A stretch of DNA of 64,000 bases from Hydnum rufescens UP504 (taxonomy: Eukaryota; Basidiomycota; Agaricomycetes; Cantharellales; Hydnaceae): NCBI GenBank assembly GCA_014904985.1, contig MU128951.1, positions 224,403 to 288,402 of the forward strand. The letters are read 5' to 3'. Positions 24,338-36,300 of this stretch are shown here, in pieces (position 1 is the stretch's first letter; each line of letters begins with the position of its first letter). Position numbers and translations under genes: made by a program. The notes below the pieces were generated by a model, which saw only the letters and a program-made list of their open reading frames with translations, was not told where the DNA came from and did not search any database.

Positions 24338-24444
24338 ATGGGGTGAGGACAACTGGAAAGATGAGGATGAGGGGGAAATGACAAGGATGTAATGGAAATG
24401 ATGAGGACATGATGGAAACAATGAGGGCACAACAGAAATGATGA
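24338..24444. repeat. GA-rich degenerate tandem repeat
   Basis: Irregular repeats of GATGAGGA(C/T), AATGATGAGG and GGAAATGA, directly before the Gypsy LTR. Confidence 0.6.
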
Positions 24445-25018
24445 TGTCAGGGTTTGTCCCTTACTCCAGTCCACTCCAGATCACTCCGGTCCTTGTCCAC
24501 CCACCTCCAGTCCAGTTCTCCACTTAGTTCCTTCGCCCAAGTCCACTTTGCTTCCAGCTTGATTCTGGTTTGACTCCGGTCCAACCCTATCTTGGTTTCA
24601 TTTCCCTTTCATTTCCCATTGCTTCTGGTTTGCCCCCTGGCCGAGTTCCTGTTCCTGTTCCTGTCCCCCTTGTAACCACCCACAGTTTAGCGATCACTCC
24701 CCTGTAGTATAGTCATCATGTATAAGTAGTCTGAGAGCAGAAGTCCAGAGACCCCAGCTTTGGTCTCTCAGGATTTCCACTGTTACTCCGGACTACAGCT
24801 CCGAGTATTATCCAGTCGACTCCACGAGCTTAAGGACCGCTGTGCTCATTTCCGCCTAGTCCCTTCTCGGGCTGCTGGACCGCTCCTCCGACATCCCTAA
24901 CCTCCTTATCTCATTCTTGCCCAGATTCTTGCGGACTTAGCTGGACTTACACCGGACTTAGCTGGAATTATTTGTGTTTACATTTGTTTGGTGCCCTCGT
25001 CGCAGCGTGGCCCTGACA
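24445..25018 (+). repeat. 5' LTR of the Gypsy element
   Basis: Perfect 8-bp inverted ends TGTCAGGG...CCCTGACA, 574 bp. Contains TATAAGTAGTC near 24,720 as a possible TATA region. Related LTRs: 34,776 (solo) and 47,516-47,692 (3' fragment). This copy keeps CpG sites that are TpG or CpA in the copy at 34.8 kb. Confidence 0.9.
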
Positions 25019-25097
25019 GAAGACCAAAGCTCTCTCACTGAGCCCACCATCTGGATTGCTTAGTATCGCTGATTTCCCTCCCACTCCTCATTCTGAA

Positions 25098-26070
25098 ATG
25101 TCTGACGGTGCTCCAGTAGCCATTACCACTGACCACCTCCAACACCTCCTCACCCAACTCCAACAACAAAATGCTGCCCTCTGTGAGGAGCTGGATGACA
25201 TGCGGAACCAAGGGATGCATGTCGCTGGCTTTGTGTCAGCTGCAGTCCAGCAGACACTCCAGCAGCACCCTCCACCTACCCAGTCTGCTTGCGAGGCCAA
25301 GGGAGCTGACCCTGAACCATTCTCTGGCGATCGGAAGAAAACGGAGAGTTTCCTACGCTCCAGTCTGGCTGAACATTGCCCTCCAACCTAGAGTCTATCC
25401 GACAGAGTTGCACAAAATCCTGTACACACTCTCCTGGATGAAGGATGGAACTGCTGGAGCATGGGCGGAAAGTCTCTCCACCTCCTTCCTAGATCCGGAA
25501 ACCCACAATCCATATGAGACCTTTGAAGGGTTCCTGGTTGCCTTTGAAAGTGCTTTCGGAGAACTGGACTGGGAGTTCACTGCACGATCCCAACTCCGGA
25601 ATCTGAAACAAGGGAAGATGTCCGCGGAGGAATACACCACGCACTTTGACAGCCTTGGCAGGACGAACCGGATTCGGAGAGGAAGCGTTGATTGATGCGT
25701 ATCAGCTGGGGCCTCAATGAAAGACTGTTGGAAAAAATGCACCTCAGTGATCTGCCGGAGACACTCAGGAGGATGGCAGGACACAGCACGGTGTCTGGAT
25801 AACCTATATCTCCGGTTCTGACAAGCCACATCCGGTACAACCCCATACACTCTGAGAAACCCCCCAACATCCACGGAGAAACCCCGGACAGCAGCACCTG
25901 TCACTCCTAGACCGACCACACTCCCTCCTGCACCGACACCCTCCTCATCGACTTCATTCACTCCCATGGATGTAGACTCGACTCGGAAACGAGAGGCATG
26001 ACAGTGTTATAACTGTCAAGAGTTGGGACACATCTCTCATGACTGTCCCCACCCGTGGAAGCCACAACAA
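25098..26070 (+). pseudogene. Gypsy gag, frameshifted
   Basis: ATG at 25,098 (MSDGAPVAITTDHLQ), a coiled-coil-like Gln/Leu segment, then the capsid-like region LSWMKDGTAGAWAE, FGELDWEFTARSQL and MSAEEYTTHFDSL in a second frame. It ends with the zinc knuckle CYNCQELGHISHDC (C-x2-C-x4-H-x4-C) at 26,005-26,046. At least one frameshift near 25,380 and another after 25,690 separate the parts. Confidence 0.85.
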
Positions 26071-26429
26071 TTCATCCATCGCCATGGAAGACATTGGAGC
26101 AATCATCCTGCGAGGAGTTACAGAAACTATTCCCAGCTCCGAAGAATGCCTCAGAAGCTCAGGGATCGCCTCCGCAGGATTTTCCCAATGGTCAGCAGTG
26201 AAGGATGCGATCCTGCCTGACCAACAGATTCTCCTCTCTCGAAAACTGTACATATCGGAGTTGGAAATGACATGTTTTTCTCCGACGATGAGAGTGACGA
26301 AATCTGAAAGCATATCAACTGAGGTTGACCCTGTCTACAACCCTCCCCCTTCTATCCACCTCCTTTCTGAAGACCCCAGACGAGCCACAGAGATCAAGGT
26401 GAAAATCCAATCACCACAGGACTGGAGCG

Positions 26430-27832
26430 ATCTGTGCCGGAAAGGCCCTACTGGACTCTGGAGCCACCGGAATGTTCATGGACCTGACCTTCACAAAGGA
26501 AAATGGTCTAGACATACGACCCCTTGCATGCCTGATCCCTGTCTGCAATGTTGATGGAACACTGAATGAAATGGGGTCTGTCCATGAAGAGGTTGAGGTC
26601 ATCCTCTGAATCAATGATCACTCCGAGCGGGTAGTGTTCTCTGTGATCAGACTGGGGAAAACCAAGCTGATCATAGGGCACACATGGCTTCACCATCACA
26701 ACCTGGAGATTGACTGGACAACTGGGGTAGTCACACTGACCTGGTGCCCATCTGACTGTCATGTAGTGATCCGGAAGATGTGGAATGCAGAGCGTCGGCA
26801 AGGGAAACCTCCAGGAAGACACTGGAAGAACCCCGGACACCTCCCACTCCTATGGAGGATGATGCTGACAACATTAATGAGTCCCTGACACTGGAAAAAG
26901 GAGATGCCATCTTTGCAGCTTACTTCCCCAGTGACACTGAGCACTCCGATATTGTCCAAGCAATGAGCACCCCTTCCCAGAGAGTGGCAGAGGCTGCGAA
27001 AGCCAAAGCAAATGAACCAGTGAAGACGTTTGAGGAGCTTGTCCCAGAGGAATTCTGTGACTTCCGAGATGTGTTTTCCAAGGACTCCTTTGATCAGCTC
27101 CCTGGCCAGAAACCATGGGATCACCACATCGAGTTTAACAAGGGAGTCCAGCTGCCTCCCCCAGCCAAACTCTTCCCACTCTCCCCAGCAGAACAAAAGG
27201 AACTCGATGACTTCCTGAAGGAAAACCTGGCCTCCGGTCAGATCCGCCCTTCCAAATCCCCTATGGCTGCCCCAGTGTTCTTTGTGAAGAAAAAAGATGG
27301 AGGTTTTCGGCTAGTCCAGGACTACTGGAAACTCAATGACATCATGGTCAAGAATGCATACCCCTTACCTCTGATCTCTGATGTCATTGACTGACTCTGA
27401 GGAGCCAAAGTGTTTGGGAAACTGGACTTGTGGTGGGGCTTCCAGAATATCTGGATGGCAGACAGAGAAGAATGGAAAGCAGCTTTCTGGACTAACTGAG
27501 GACTGTTTGAACCCTTGGTCATGTTCTTTGGACTTTGCAACTCTCTGGGCACCTTCCAGAACATGATCAATGATGTCCTCCGGGAATGGATTGACAATGG
27601 AGTGTGCATTGTGTATCTGGATGACATCCTAAGCTTTGCCAAGACCCGGGAGGAGTACGTCCGTGGTGTCTGAGGGATCCTGCAGACACTCCGGGAGAAC
27701 AACCTCTTCTTGAAACCTGAAAAGTGTGAGTTCTTCCGGGACTGGATTGAGTATCTAGGGATGGTGTTCACCCCAGATCATGTGGAGATGGACCCTATCA
27801 AGGTTGCAGGCATAATGGAGTGGCCGGTGTTG
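26430..27832 (+). pseudogene. Gypsy pol: protease and reverse transcriptase, many stops
   Basis: The protease shows LLDSGATG at 26,448-26,472 and later IIGHTWLHHHNLEIDW. RT begins near 27,040 ([13 protein letters not shown]), with [20 protein letters not shown] near 27,280 and the catalytic VYLDDIL at 27,611-27,631. In-frame stops occur at about 27,391, 27,400, 27,498 and 27,672, each at a position where Arg is expected. Inactive. Confidence 0.88.
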
Positions 27833-27980
27833 GAGGGATAAATCCCTACACCATAGAAACCCCATCCGAGGCCGATTTTCCAACCAAACAAACGAACTGA
27901 TTGTCCATCCGATCCTTAATTTTCACATTGTTCATTCACTGGAGAAACAATCCAAATTCTACATGTCCGAAACCCATCAT
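27833..27980. repeat. fragment starting TGTTGGAGGGATAAATCCC
   Basis: Contains a GGGATAAATCCC hairpin and breaks the Gypsy pol. It is itself cut by the palindrome at 27,981. The TG start could be an LTR end, but no partner was seen in the window. Confidence 0.3.
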
Positions 27981-30790
27981 TCCAAACCAGTCAGCCATAA
28001 TTGTATATCTAGTTAGGCCCTTTTGCCTTGCTTTTATTTAGTCTAAGAGCGGGTTTTTAGGTGGGGGCCCCTGGGGCCCACTGGGTGATTTCATGGCATG
28101 AGACAAGGGGCCCCTGGGGGCCCCTCACCTTAGACTGCTAGTGGGACTTAGAGATTCTCAGACTTGCAGGACAGCGGGCCATATGGGCTTATTGGGGATA
28201 ATGTGTTCCACTATATGGTACATACCTGGTCAGCAGGAGGGTGAGGTTGAGGTTGAGGTTGAGATTGAGCACAGGGAGAGGGAGGAGCACTTGGTGGGGG
28301 GCAGGTCACCAGATTCATTCAGCAGTCATTGCATTATTGACTTGTTTATTTATTTATTTAGAAATTCTATTAACAAAAAAAAAATACCACACCCTTAGTG
28401 GGTGTCTGTAGGAATCAGAAAAAGAAACTACTTAGTAGCACCACACACCCACAGGCAGGTGTGTGGTACTGTCCATAGAAATCAAAAAAAGAACTACTCT
28501 GCGGGGGTGTGTACTGGTCTGCAGAAATAAAAATAAAAAAGAACTATTTAGTAGCACACCTGCTACGGTGGGTGTGGTACTGGGGGCATGGCTTGGTGGT
28601 TCACCTTTGGGCAGGTCATCTTGTTCACGGGTTTTGTTCCGGGATTTCATTTGGGGTGTGGGTTCCTGTTCTCGTGTATTTGTTCGGTGGCATTGCGGGT
28701 CTTCATCGAGGGTTCAAAAGAATACCTATGATAATAAGTAATAAGTTAGTAAAAAAAGAAAAACCCCACAAAAGGAGCAGCACATGCTGCTCCTTTTGCG
28801 CGGTCGTACTTATATATGGGGAATACTAACCTTGAAAATTATCACACCTGCCAAAGTGGGTGTGGGGTTCATCCAGGACTTCAGTGGCCTCATTGTGTGC
28901 GGGTTTCATTTATATGTTGCGGGAAATCGAGGTCGGGGGGTATGGGTGGCTGCATGGTCCCATGTTTTGCCCTGGGCCTGATCTGTGCATTCATCGAGTC
29001 GGATATCACACAGTAAATGTACCTAGAATAATGATATGTTAGTAAAGAAAAAAAAACGAAGGCAACACCAAAAGAGCAGCCAGGGCTGCTCTTTTGGTGT
29101 TGTGGTACAGCACATAATCAAAAAAAAACTCACCTACTAGTACCACACACCCGCTTCGGCGGGTGTATGGTACATGATTTCATCGATCGTTGTTTCAGGG
29201 GGCAGGCACTAGTGGCTTGGGTGGCTGCACATTGAATGTCACACTGGGGGCTCGTCTGTGTCTTCGTCAGCTTGTCAGGTGGGTTTTCACAGAGGGAATG
29301 TACCTAGAAGAACAAATGATAATACATTAGTAAAACAAAAAAGAAAGCAGAGGTGCCAAAGGAGCAGCAGAAGCTGCTCTTTTGGCACCTCTGCTTTCTT
29401 TTTTGTTTTACTAATGTATTATCATTCGTTCTTCTAGGTACATTCCCTCCATGAAAACCCACCCGACAAGCCGACGAAGACACAGACAAGCCCCCAGTGC
29501 GACATTCAATGCGCAGCCACCCAAGCCACTAGTGCCCACCCCCCGAAACAACGATCGATGAAATCATGTACCATACACCTGCCGAAGTGGGTGTGTGGTA
29601 CTAGTAGGTGAGTTTTTTTTTGATTATGTGCTGTACCGTGACGCCAAAAGAGCAGCCCTGGCTGCTCTTTTGGTGTTGCCTTCGTTTTTTTTTCTTTACT
29701 AACATATCATTATTCTAGGTACATTTACTGCATGATATCTGACCCAACGAATGCACAGATCAGGCCCAGGGCAAAACACGGGACCACGCAGCCACCCATA
29801 CCCCCCGACCTCGATTTCCTGCAACATATAAACGAAACCCGCACACAATGAGGCCACCAAAGTCCTGGATGAACCCCACACCTGCTTTGGCAGGTGTGAT
29901 AATTTTCAAGGTTAGTATTCCCCATATATAAGTACGACTGTGCAAAAGGAGCAGCATGTGCTGCTCCTTTTGCGGGGTTTTTCTTTTTTTACTAACTTAT
30001 TGCTTATTATCATAGGTATTCTTTTGAACCCTCAATGAAGACTCGCAATGCCACCGAACAAATACACGAGAACAGGAACCCACGCCCCAAACAAAATCCC
30101 AGAACAAAACCCGTGAACAAGATGACCTGCCCAAAGGTGAACCGCCAAGCCACGCCCCCGGTACCACACCCGCCATAGCAGGTGTGCTACTAAATAGTTC
30201 TTTTTTTTATTTTTATTTTTATTTCTGCAGACCAGTACACACCCCCACAGAGTAGTTCTTTTTTTTGATTTCTATGGACAGTACCACACACCTGCCTGTG
30301 GGTGTGTGGTGCTACTAAGTAGTTTCTTTTTCTGATTCCTACAGATGCCCACTAAGGGTGTGGTATTTTTTTTTTGTTAATAGAATTTCTAAATAAATAA
30401 ATAAACAAGTCAATAATGCAATGACTGCTGAATGAATCTGGTGACCTGCCCCCCCACCAAGTGCTCCTCCCTCTCCCTGTGCTCAATCTCAACCTCAACC
30501 TCAACCTCAACCTCCTGCTGACCAGGTATGTACCATATAGTGGAACACATTATCCCCAATAAGCCCATATGGCCTGCTGTCCTGCAAGTCTGAGAATCTC
30601 TAAGTCCCACTAGCAGTCTAAGGTGAGGGGCCCCCAGGGGCCCCTAGGGGCTCCATGGGGCCCCTTGTCTCATGCCATGAAATCACCCAGTGGGCCCCAG
30701 GGGCCCCCACCTAAAAACCCACTCTTAGACTAAATAAAAGCAAGGCAAAAGGGCCTAACTAGATATACAATTATGGCTGACTGGTTTGGA
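27981..30790. mobile_element. 2.8-kb giant palindrome made of stacked hairpins
   Basis: The two halves (27,981-29,370 and 29,371-30,790) are reverse complements over their whole length with scattered substitutions and small indels. The ends are TCCAAACCAGTCAGCC on each side. Inside each arm sit several shorter palindromes: AAAAGGAGCAGCA/TGCTGCTCCTTTT (28,769-28,798), a 19-bp stem with AACACCAAAAGAGCAGCC (29,063-29,102), a CACCCGC-TTCG-GCGGGTG tetraloop hairpin (29,147-29,165), CCACACACC/GGTGTGTGG (28,441-28,466), and the central GAGGTGCCAAAGGAGCAGC stem. No ORF with a domain. Related pieces at 12,138 and 36,073-40,180 show a family. Mobility is inferred from dispersal. No target duplication seen. 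Confidence 0.9.
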
Positions 30791-31295
30791 CCTGAGGTTT
30801 AGTTCCATTCAGGTCAGGTTCTGGTTTAAACCTGAAACCTGAGGTATGAGGGAAGCCAACATTTTCAGGGGGTACTACAGAATATCTACACCCTCTGCTC
30901 AAGTCTCTGCCTCTGCCATATCCTGCTTTAGATCCACATCTCCTTCCTAGCCCCCTTTCACTTGAATTTATTGCACATCTTCTGGAGATGGTATTTAGTC
31001 ACTACATTCTGTCATGTGACTTGTGACCTGCATCAATTACCTCATTTGATGGCCAAGTCATGTGACTTCTGACTCCAGAATAATGGTCAATTTACATGGA
31101 ATGGAACCTACACCCTACCTTTCAGATTCAGGTTTAAACCTGGTTTGAGACCAGTTTTTGGCTTCAGGGTAAGGGCAAAACCTGAACCTGACCTGAAGAA
31201 AATGAAATGAAACCTGACCCCAATGGAACCTGACCTGGGTCAGGTTCAGGTTTAAACTCAGGTTCCACAGGTTTAAACCTGAACCACAGCATCCA
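30791..31295 (-). mobile_element. CAGGTTTAAACCTG-rich dispersed element, copy 1
   Basis: About 500 bases with clustered palindromic CAGGTTTAAACCTG and TCAGGTTCAGG motifs at both ends. Inverted copy at about 46,865-47,420. The middle (CATTTTCAGGGGGTACTACAGAAT..., then CACATGACAGAATGTAGTGAC in copy 2 orientation) is also shared. No ORF. Confidence 0.75.
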
Positions 31296-32222
31296 TAAAC
31301 AAGAGTACATATCTTTCTTCTAGACTCATGAAGCCCCCCCCTTCCAATCTGCTACCCTCTGCTTTTCCCCTTGGAGTAACCTCATGTGCTGAACACCCCC
31401 CTTTCTCTTGGTTCTGTTTGCTCTCTCACTCATAAAAGACATACACCCCCCTCATGCCACTACCTTTCATTCAGTAGTTACCCAGTGTGGCATATGCATT
31501 TTTGGCACAGATATGCACTTTAAACATGATTAGATCATCATCATCATCAAGAGGGTGAGAAGGATGATGAGAAGGTCAACCAAATGACATATATTCTCAA
31601 TCTTCTCAGGAGTGAGAGTACAAGAGGTATCTACTTATATAGTAGATAAAGGGATTTCTTAATTTGGTAGTATCTGAATTAAGGAGTGGGGAGGAACTGA
31701 AAGGTGGAGGAGGTTCTGGATCCAAGGGAATAGTCCAGTCCATGGGACTAAGGCCATTCTGTCTAGCCTGGCTGGCTAGAAGTTCCTGAAGGGTTGGGGG
31801 TTCTATACCCACAAGGGAAAAGTAAGATGGCTTAGTCATAGGATTGGGGGTCACACAGTGTGTAGTGCATAATCAACAAGTCCATGACTCCATGAGCTGG
31901 ACAGTTGATGGTGGTAGAAAAGATACATTCCCTGGGCTTTGCCATGGCTCCTTCCATACAGTTGAGCAACTAAGGAATGCTAGGCAAGAAAGGGGCAACT
32001 CCCAGGGCAGCACCAAACTCCTCAGTGAGGAGAAGCTTTCCACTGGTTTATACTTTAAGAAAGCTATAGTAAACTCAATTAAAAGAATGAGGTCTCCCCA
32101 TGGCTTAAGGGACTCATGACACCACTAACAGGATTGGTAAGAGGAATTATTAAGGAAGGTGTAGGTGGTGTAATATAGTGTATTATGTAAGGGAGTTCAG
32201 ACTCAAAAGTCATGTATATACA
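31296..32222 (-). other. unassigned; short minus-strand ORF with protein-like composition
   Basis: Minus strand about 31,606-31,839 reads MTKPSYFSLVGIEPPTLQEL... with a Pro-rich segment, then stops. No domain recognised. CpG-poor. Confidence 0.25.
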
Positions 32223-32710
32223 GTATAGAAGAAGGGTTGGGAGCTCCAATGACTGTCAAATCAAATCTGGTTTAGCCAGTGTGTAGATGGGAGACTGTAT
32301 TTCTGTTGTTATTCATTGGGTTGGTTTGCTTCAATGATTGATCACTCTCTGCAAGATGTGTATGGTGTTCAGTGGTGGAGAATAGAATGTGATGTGGACT
32401 AGCTGTTGTCAATGATATATTGTCTGGGATGCTTGTAGAAAGGCTTATACATTGTGTGGGATGCTTATGGAAAGGCTTATACATTGTTTGTGTTGTGTTG
32501 GTTTGTTTACTGATATTTGTGTGTTCTTGTTTATATTCTCCTGGTCAAAATGTGGATATCTGTGGATTATAGACTGGTCAGTGCTTGGTTAGTCTTGTTA
32601 GTATGCTTCTTTCTTCTTTCTTCAAAACCTGACTCATATTTTGTTATACTTACTTTTCCTTGGATGTCCAGCAACTCTAACCTTAGGTCCTGCAACTATC
32701 CTTGGCTTTT
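32223..32710. repeat. TATAGAAGAAGG repeat, third copy
   Basis: Same start and order as the tandem pair at 19,168-20,438, with two of the 36-base internal units. It ends at CTATCCTTGGC followed by a T-rich run, where the other copies continue. Confidence 0.8.
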
Positions 32711-32802
32711 TTCCTTTTTTTGGTGTTATTCATCTGGCATTTTCATGATGGACAAGGATTTTTATTTTTAGAGGTGATTCAACAACAATGATGAGGGTTT
32801 AT

Positions 32803-34560
32803 TCAGGAGGGTGGTGGGTGAACATAGGAAGGTAGACTGCATCTGTCAACATTCCCATATATGATCATTCTTATCTGCACCTTTATGTGGAAATTGGAGT
32901 AGTCTTGAGTTACACAGTATGATTCAATGTAGGCAATTGTATATGTTTGGATTGTGGTTGTTGTGTTGGGGTAAAAGTAACCCATTCATCTGATGTTAAG
33001 ATTTAGAATAGGGTTGTCTTGGTCTCTGACATGCTGCATGAATTGAACCATGTGTTGCCTTGTATCATCTGGGATATGTACATTGTGGAGATTGGATGCA
33101 AGTTCCATGTGGATTTCAGGGAAGCTATTGGTGAGCACATTGGTAGGCATAATAGATGGTGTTCTACCCCTTTTTAGGTAAGCATTCATATGAGTCACAG
33201 TTGTTTTTGACATACATTCTTTTAGAGTTGTGCAGATGGAATGAGGAAGGGAGTTTGTGTGAGAGGTGCTTTTATGGGTGGATTGGGATGGTCTAGACTT
33301 GAGAGAGTCCTTGGATTTTCAGGGCACTCAGTTCAGGTTCAGGTTTGGGTTCAGTAAAATTTTAATTAATTGGCTGTTGTTTTGTTTTCCAGTTAAGTCA
33401 TGAGTCTTCTAATTTGTCTGGTTTTGCTGTTACAGACTTGTGGATTTTGTTTGATTTTTGTTTATACAGGCTATCACTTTGTTTCTTTATTTTTCTTTTG
33501 TTGCTTTTCTTTTTGATTTTAATTGAATTTTTTTTTTTTGAAGTTCAAAGATCCAGGTGAGGTCAGTCTTAAAAAAAGTAACAGGAGGGCTTTCAGACTT
33601 TGAGGGAATTGAGAGTCTGGAGAGATGGACCTTGTTTTGCCAACAGGTGATGTGGTTTTACATGGAGATTTAGAAAGAAAGACAAAGAGGGGGTTTTTTT
33701 TTTTCCTTTAGGTGAGAGAAGTGGCACATTGGGGCAAGCACATATTTTCTTTTGTTCTTTTTTTTTAATGAAGAGAGAGGGGAAATGAGGAAAGGGAACT
33801 GCATTGGGTGAGGCATGTGGTATTGCAAGGTGAAGATGAGTTGTGTGGTGTAGGGCTACCAACCATTCACATCATCATCTGATTTGTTGGTCACTGGATT
33901 AGACAGGAGATCTGTTAGCTCATACACAGTTGGGGAGCCCTTAAATTCAGCCCATTTGTTGTCCTTCAGGTCATATTGGATGTCATGCACATACTTTTTG
34001 TAATATTCAACAGCTCAGTCCTCAGTTGAGATGGAAGGGGTGAGATCATGTGGAGTGCAGAGAGAATCAGATAACTTTGCAAGTGTGGGAGTGATACAGT
34101 GATGAAGGATGAAAGCTGTGTATGGGGTATCTAAGTGATGTTGCTGTCACACAATATCTGCCACTTGAATAAAGATCTTAGCAAGGTGGTTGACTTATGT
34201 AACACAGTTATACATAGAAGGGTTGAGTAGCCAGTTGCACCAATTGGTTACACATTCTTTGTGCTGTAAGAGTTTGAGGTTGTGTCTGTTGAGGTCTTTG
34301 GCTTTCACCTTGAGGTCAGCTTCTCATTGATGTAGGGTTACTGAAAGAAGAGAGAGGGGTGGCATGAGAGAATCCATTTGAAGGTTGTGATTGGTGATGG
34401 TATGACTTAGCTGGTCAAGAAGCTCTGCATTGTCTTTATATCCTCCTTTTGCTTCTCTTCATACTCATGTTGGACTTCATCTAGTTTCTGTGCTGCATTG
34501 TGCTCATGATCTGTAATTGCTTGTCAGTAAGATGGCCATGCATGGTAAGAGTTGGCATTT
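32803..34560 (-). pseudogene. decayed minus-strand protein gene, probably mobile-element cargo
   Basis: On the minus strand several long readable blocks succeed each other from 34,560 down: NAAQKLDEVQHEYEEKQKE (coiled-coil-like), EADLKVKAKDLNRHNLKLLQ, HHLDTPYTAFILHH, YVHDIQYDLKDNKWAEFKG (about 33,960-34,000), then 33,213-32,803 (ASNLHNVHIPDDTRQHMVQF and IESYCVTQDYSNFHIKVQIR). Stops are often TGA or TAG where C-to-T decay could make them. I do not recognise the family. Charged helices recall the gene in element A, but no alignment was seen. Confidence 0.45.
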
Positions 34561-34775
34561 TTTCTGGGTTACAGTATGCTGATTTTATGAAGGCTGCAAG
34601 GTGTGTGAGGCTGGGATGAGGAATAGGATCAATGGGATGGGTGATATGATGAATGAGTGCTTTTTGAGGTGAGTGATCCCATGGGAGAATCTGAGGTTTT
34701 GTGCAACTCTTGTGTGGTTGGGGTTGTCTGCCAACTGAAAATGTCCTTCTGAATCAATTCAGGCTCTTGTGAGGG

Positions 34776-35436
34776 TGTCAGGGTTTTCCCCTTTTTATGG
34801 TCAACTCCAGCTAACTCCAGTCCACTCTGGATCACTGTGGTCCTTGTCCACCCACCTCCAGTCTGGTCCCCACTTGTCTACTTTGCCTAAGTCTGGTTTG
34901 ATTCTGGTTTGATCCTATCTTGATTTCATTCCCCTTTCATTTCCCATTGCTTCTAGTTCACTCCCTGGAGTTCCTGTTCCTGTCCCTGCTCTTGTTTGCC
35001 TCCCCATTCCTATCCCTGCCTGCTTTCCTGTTCCTGTTCCTGTCCCCCTCATAACCATCTCTAGTTTAGCAATCACTCCCTGGTAGTATTGGGATCATGT
35101 ATAAGTAGTCCAGGAGTGAAGTCCAGAGACCTCAGCTTTGGTCTCTCAGGATTTCTGCTGTTACTCCAGACTACAGGTTAGCCTTCTTGTATTCCTTGTC
35201 TGTATTACATAATCTCAGGATTTCCACTGTTACTCCAGACTACAGCTCCAAGTATTTTCCAGTTGACTCCACAAGCTTAAGGACTGCTGTGCTCATTTCC
35301 ACATAGACCCTTCCAGGCTGCAGGACTTCTCCACTCTCCTGTCTTTCACTATCTCACTCTTGCCCAGATTCATTCAGACTTAGCCAGATTTATTTGTGTT
35401 TACATTTGTTTGGTGCCCTCATTGCAGCATGGCCCT
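34776..35436 (+). repeat. solo LTR of the Gypsy family
   Basis: It starts TGTCAGGG at 34,776 and matches the LTR at 24,445 along its length, including TTTGTGTTTACATTTGTTTGGTGCCCTC. It carries an internal duplication of about 65-70 bases: TTTCTGCTGTTACTCCAGACTACAG near 35,152 and again TTTCCACTGTTACTCCAGACTAC near 35,220. The 3' end reads CCCTAGGC instead of CCCTGACA, so it is truncated or mutated. Many CpG sites of the other copy are TpG or CpA here. Confidence 0.85.
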
Positions 35437-36072
35437 AGGCTCATGATGTAGTATAGTGATTATGTAATAGTAATGTACATACATTGCATGACATTAGGGA
35501 GCTGCTGCAGTGAGCCTGTGGCTTCTCCCATCAAATTCTATGTTGTTTTGCTCCCCAGTGCAAGTTGAAGTAATGTGCCATTCATAGGAATGCAAGAATA
35601 CAAGAACTGAGCAGTGAGTATTCACTATTGGTTAAACCACTGACAGCTACCATTCCAGGTAATCCTCTGCCTTCTTTTTGTTGCCCTACCACTCCACTTC
35701 CACATGAGGCCAGGCCAAATGGGAAGTGGGACCACTATCTAGCCAGGCTAGGTAGGGTCTTTGAGTCAGTTGAACTAAGGACATGCTATGAGGCACATCC
35801 CTTATATTCTTCTGGAACTCACACATCTGCACTCACTCAAGACACACCTATCACACATCTCTGCCTATTCTCTCTTGTGTCCTACCATCTTGCTTCCCCC
35901 CTGTTCGTACCTTCCTATGTGCTTCCCTTGGCTATGCATTCAACTACTCTCAGTTTATGACAGTTTACTCATAGCACATTATTACACATGATTTCAGGTT
36001 TGAACCTGGGTTAAACCTGACCTGAACCTGACTTTGGCAACCATACATATAAGCACCTGAGGGAGGAAGATG
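35437..36072. other. unassigned CpG-poor sequence
   Basis: No gene. Ends with a CAGGTTTGAACCTGGGTTAAACCTG cluster (35,995-36,030), a small piece of the CAGGTTTAAACCTG element. Confidence 0.4.
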
Positions 36073-36300
36073 GACCACACCCACTGCAGGTGTGGTTATT
36101 TAAGGTATGTATTTCTTCATTTAGCTGCAATTGCACAGGCTGGTCAGCCAATTATCCATGTCTAATTAGATATCATTAGCCTTGCATTTATCTAGTCTAA
36201 TAAGATACATTTCCATGGGGGCCCCTAGAGACCCCTCATGTATGATTATCATCCATGCCCATATGCTGAGGGGCCCCCACTCTTGATCTAGGGGCCCCAG

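Larger units (their letters stand above)
24445..27832 (+). mobile_element. Ty3/Gypsy-type retrotransposon, 3'-truncated
   Basis: Order: 5' LTR (24,445-25,018), gag with zinc knuckle, aspartic protease, reverse transcriptase, then truncation inside the RT/RNase H region near 27,830 (last readable block HVEMDPIKVAGIMEWP). PR before RT without an integrase between them is the Gypsy order. RNase H, integrase and the 3' LTR are missing. In RT many expected Arg codons read Trp or stop (LDLWWGF, NIWMAD, FWTN then a stop), all explained by C-to-T in CGG or CGA. Confidence 0.9.

Noticed and set aside
25395..25967. Minus-strand 190-residue ORF
   Set aside because: Antisense to Gypsy gag; no domain.
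28769..29102. Bacterial-type rho-independent terminators
   Set aside because: The hairpins are internal parts of a eukaryotic palindromic element, and the genome is fungal.
27981..30790. Target duplication flanking the giant palindrome
   Set aside because: The flanks (CATCAT and CCTGAG) do not match; the right flank is another repeat, so the original border may be lost.
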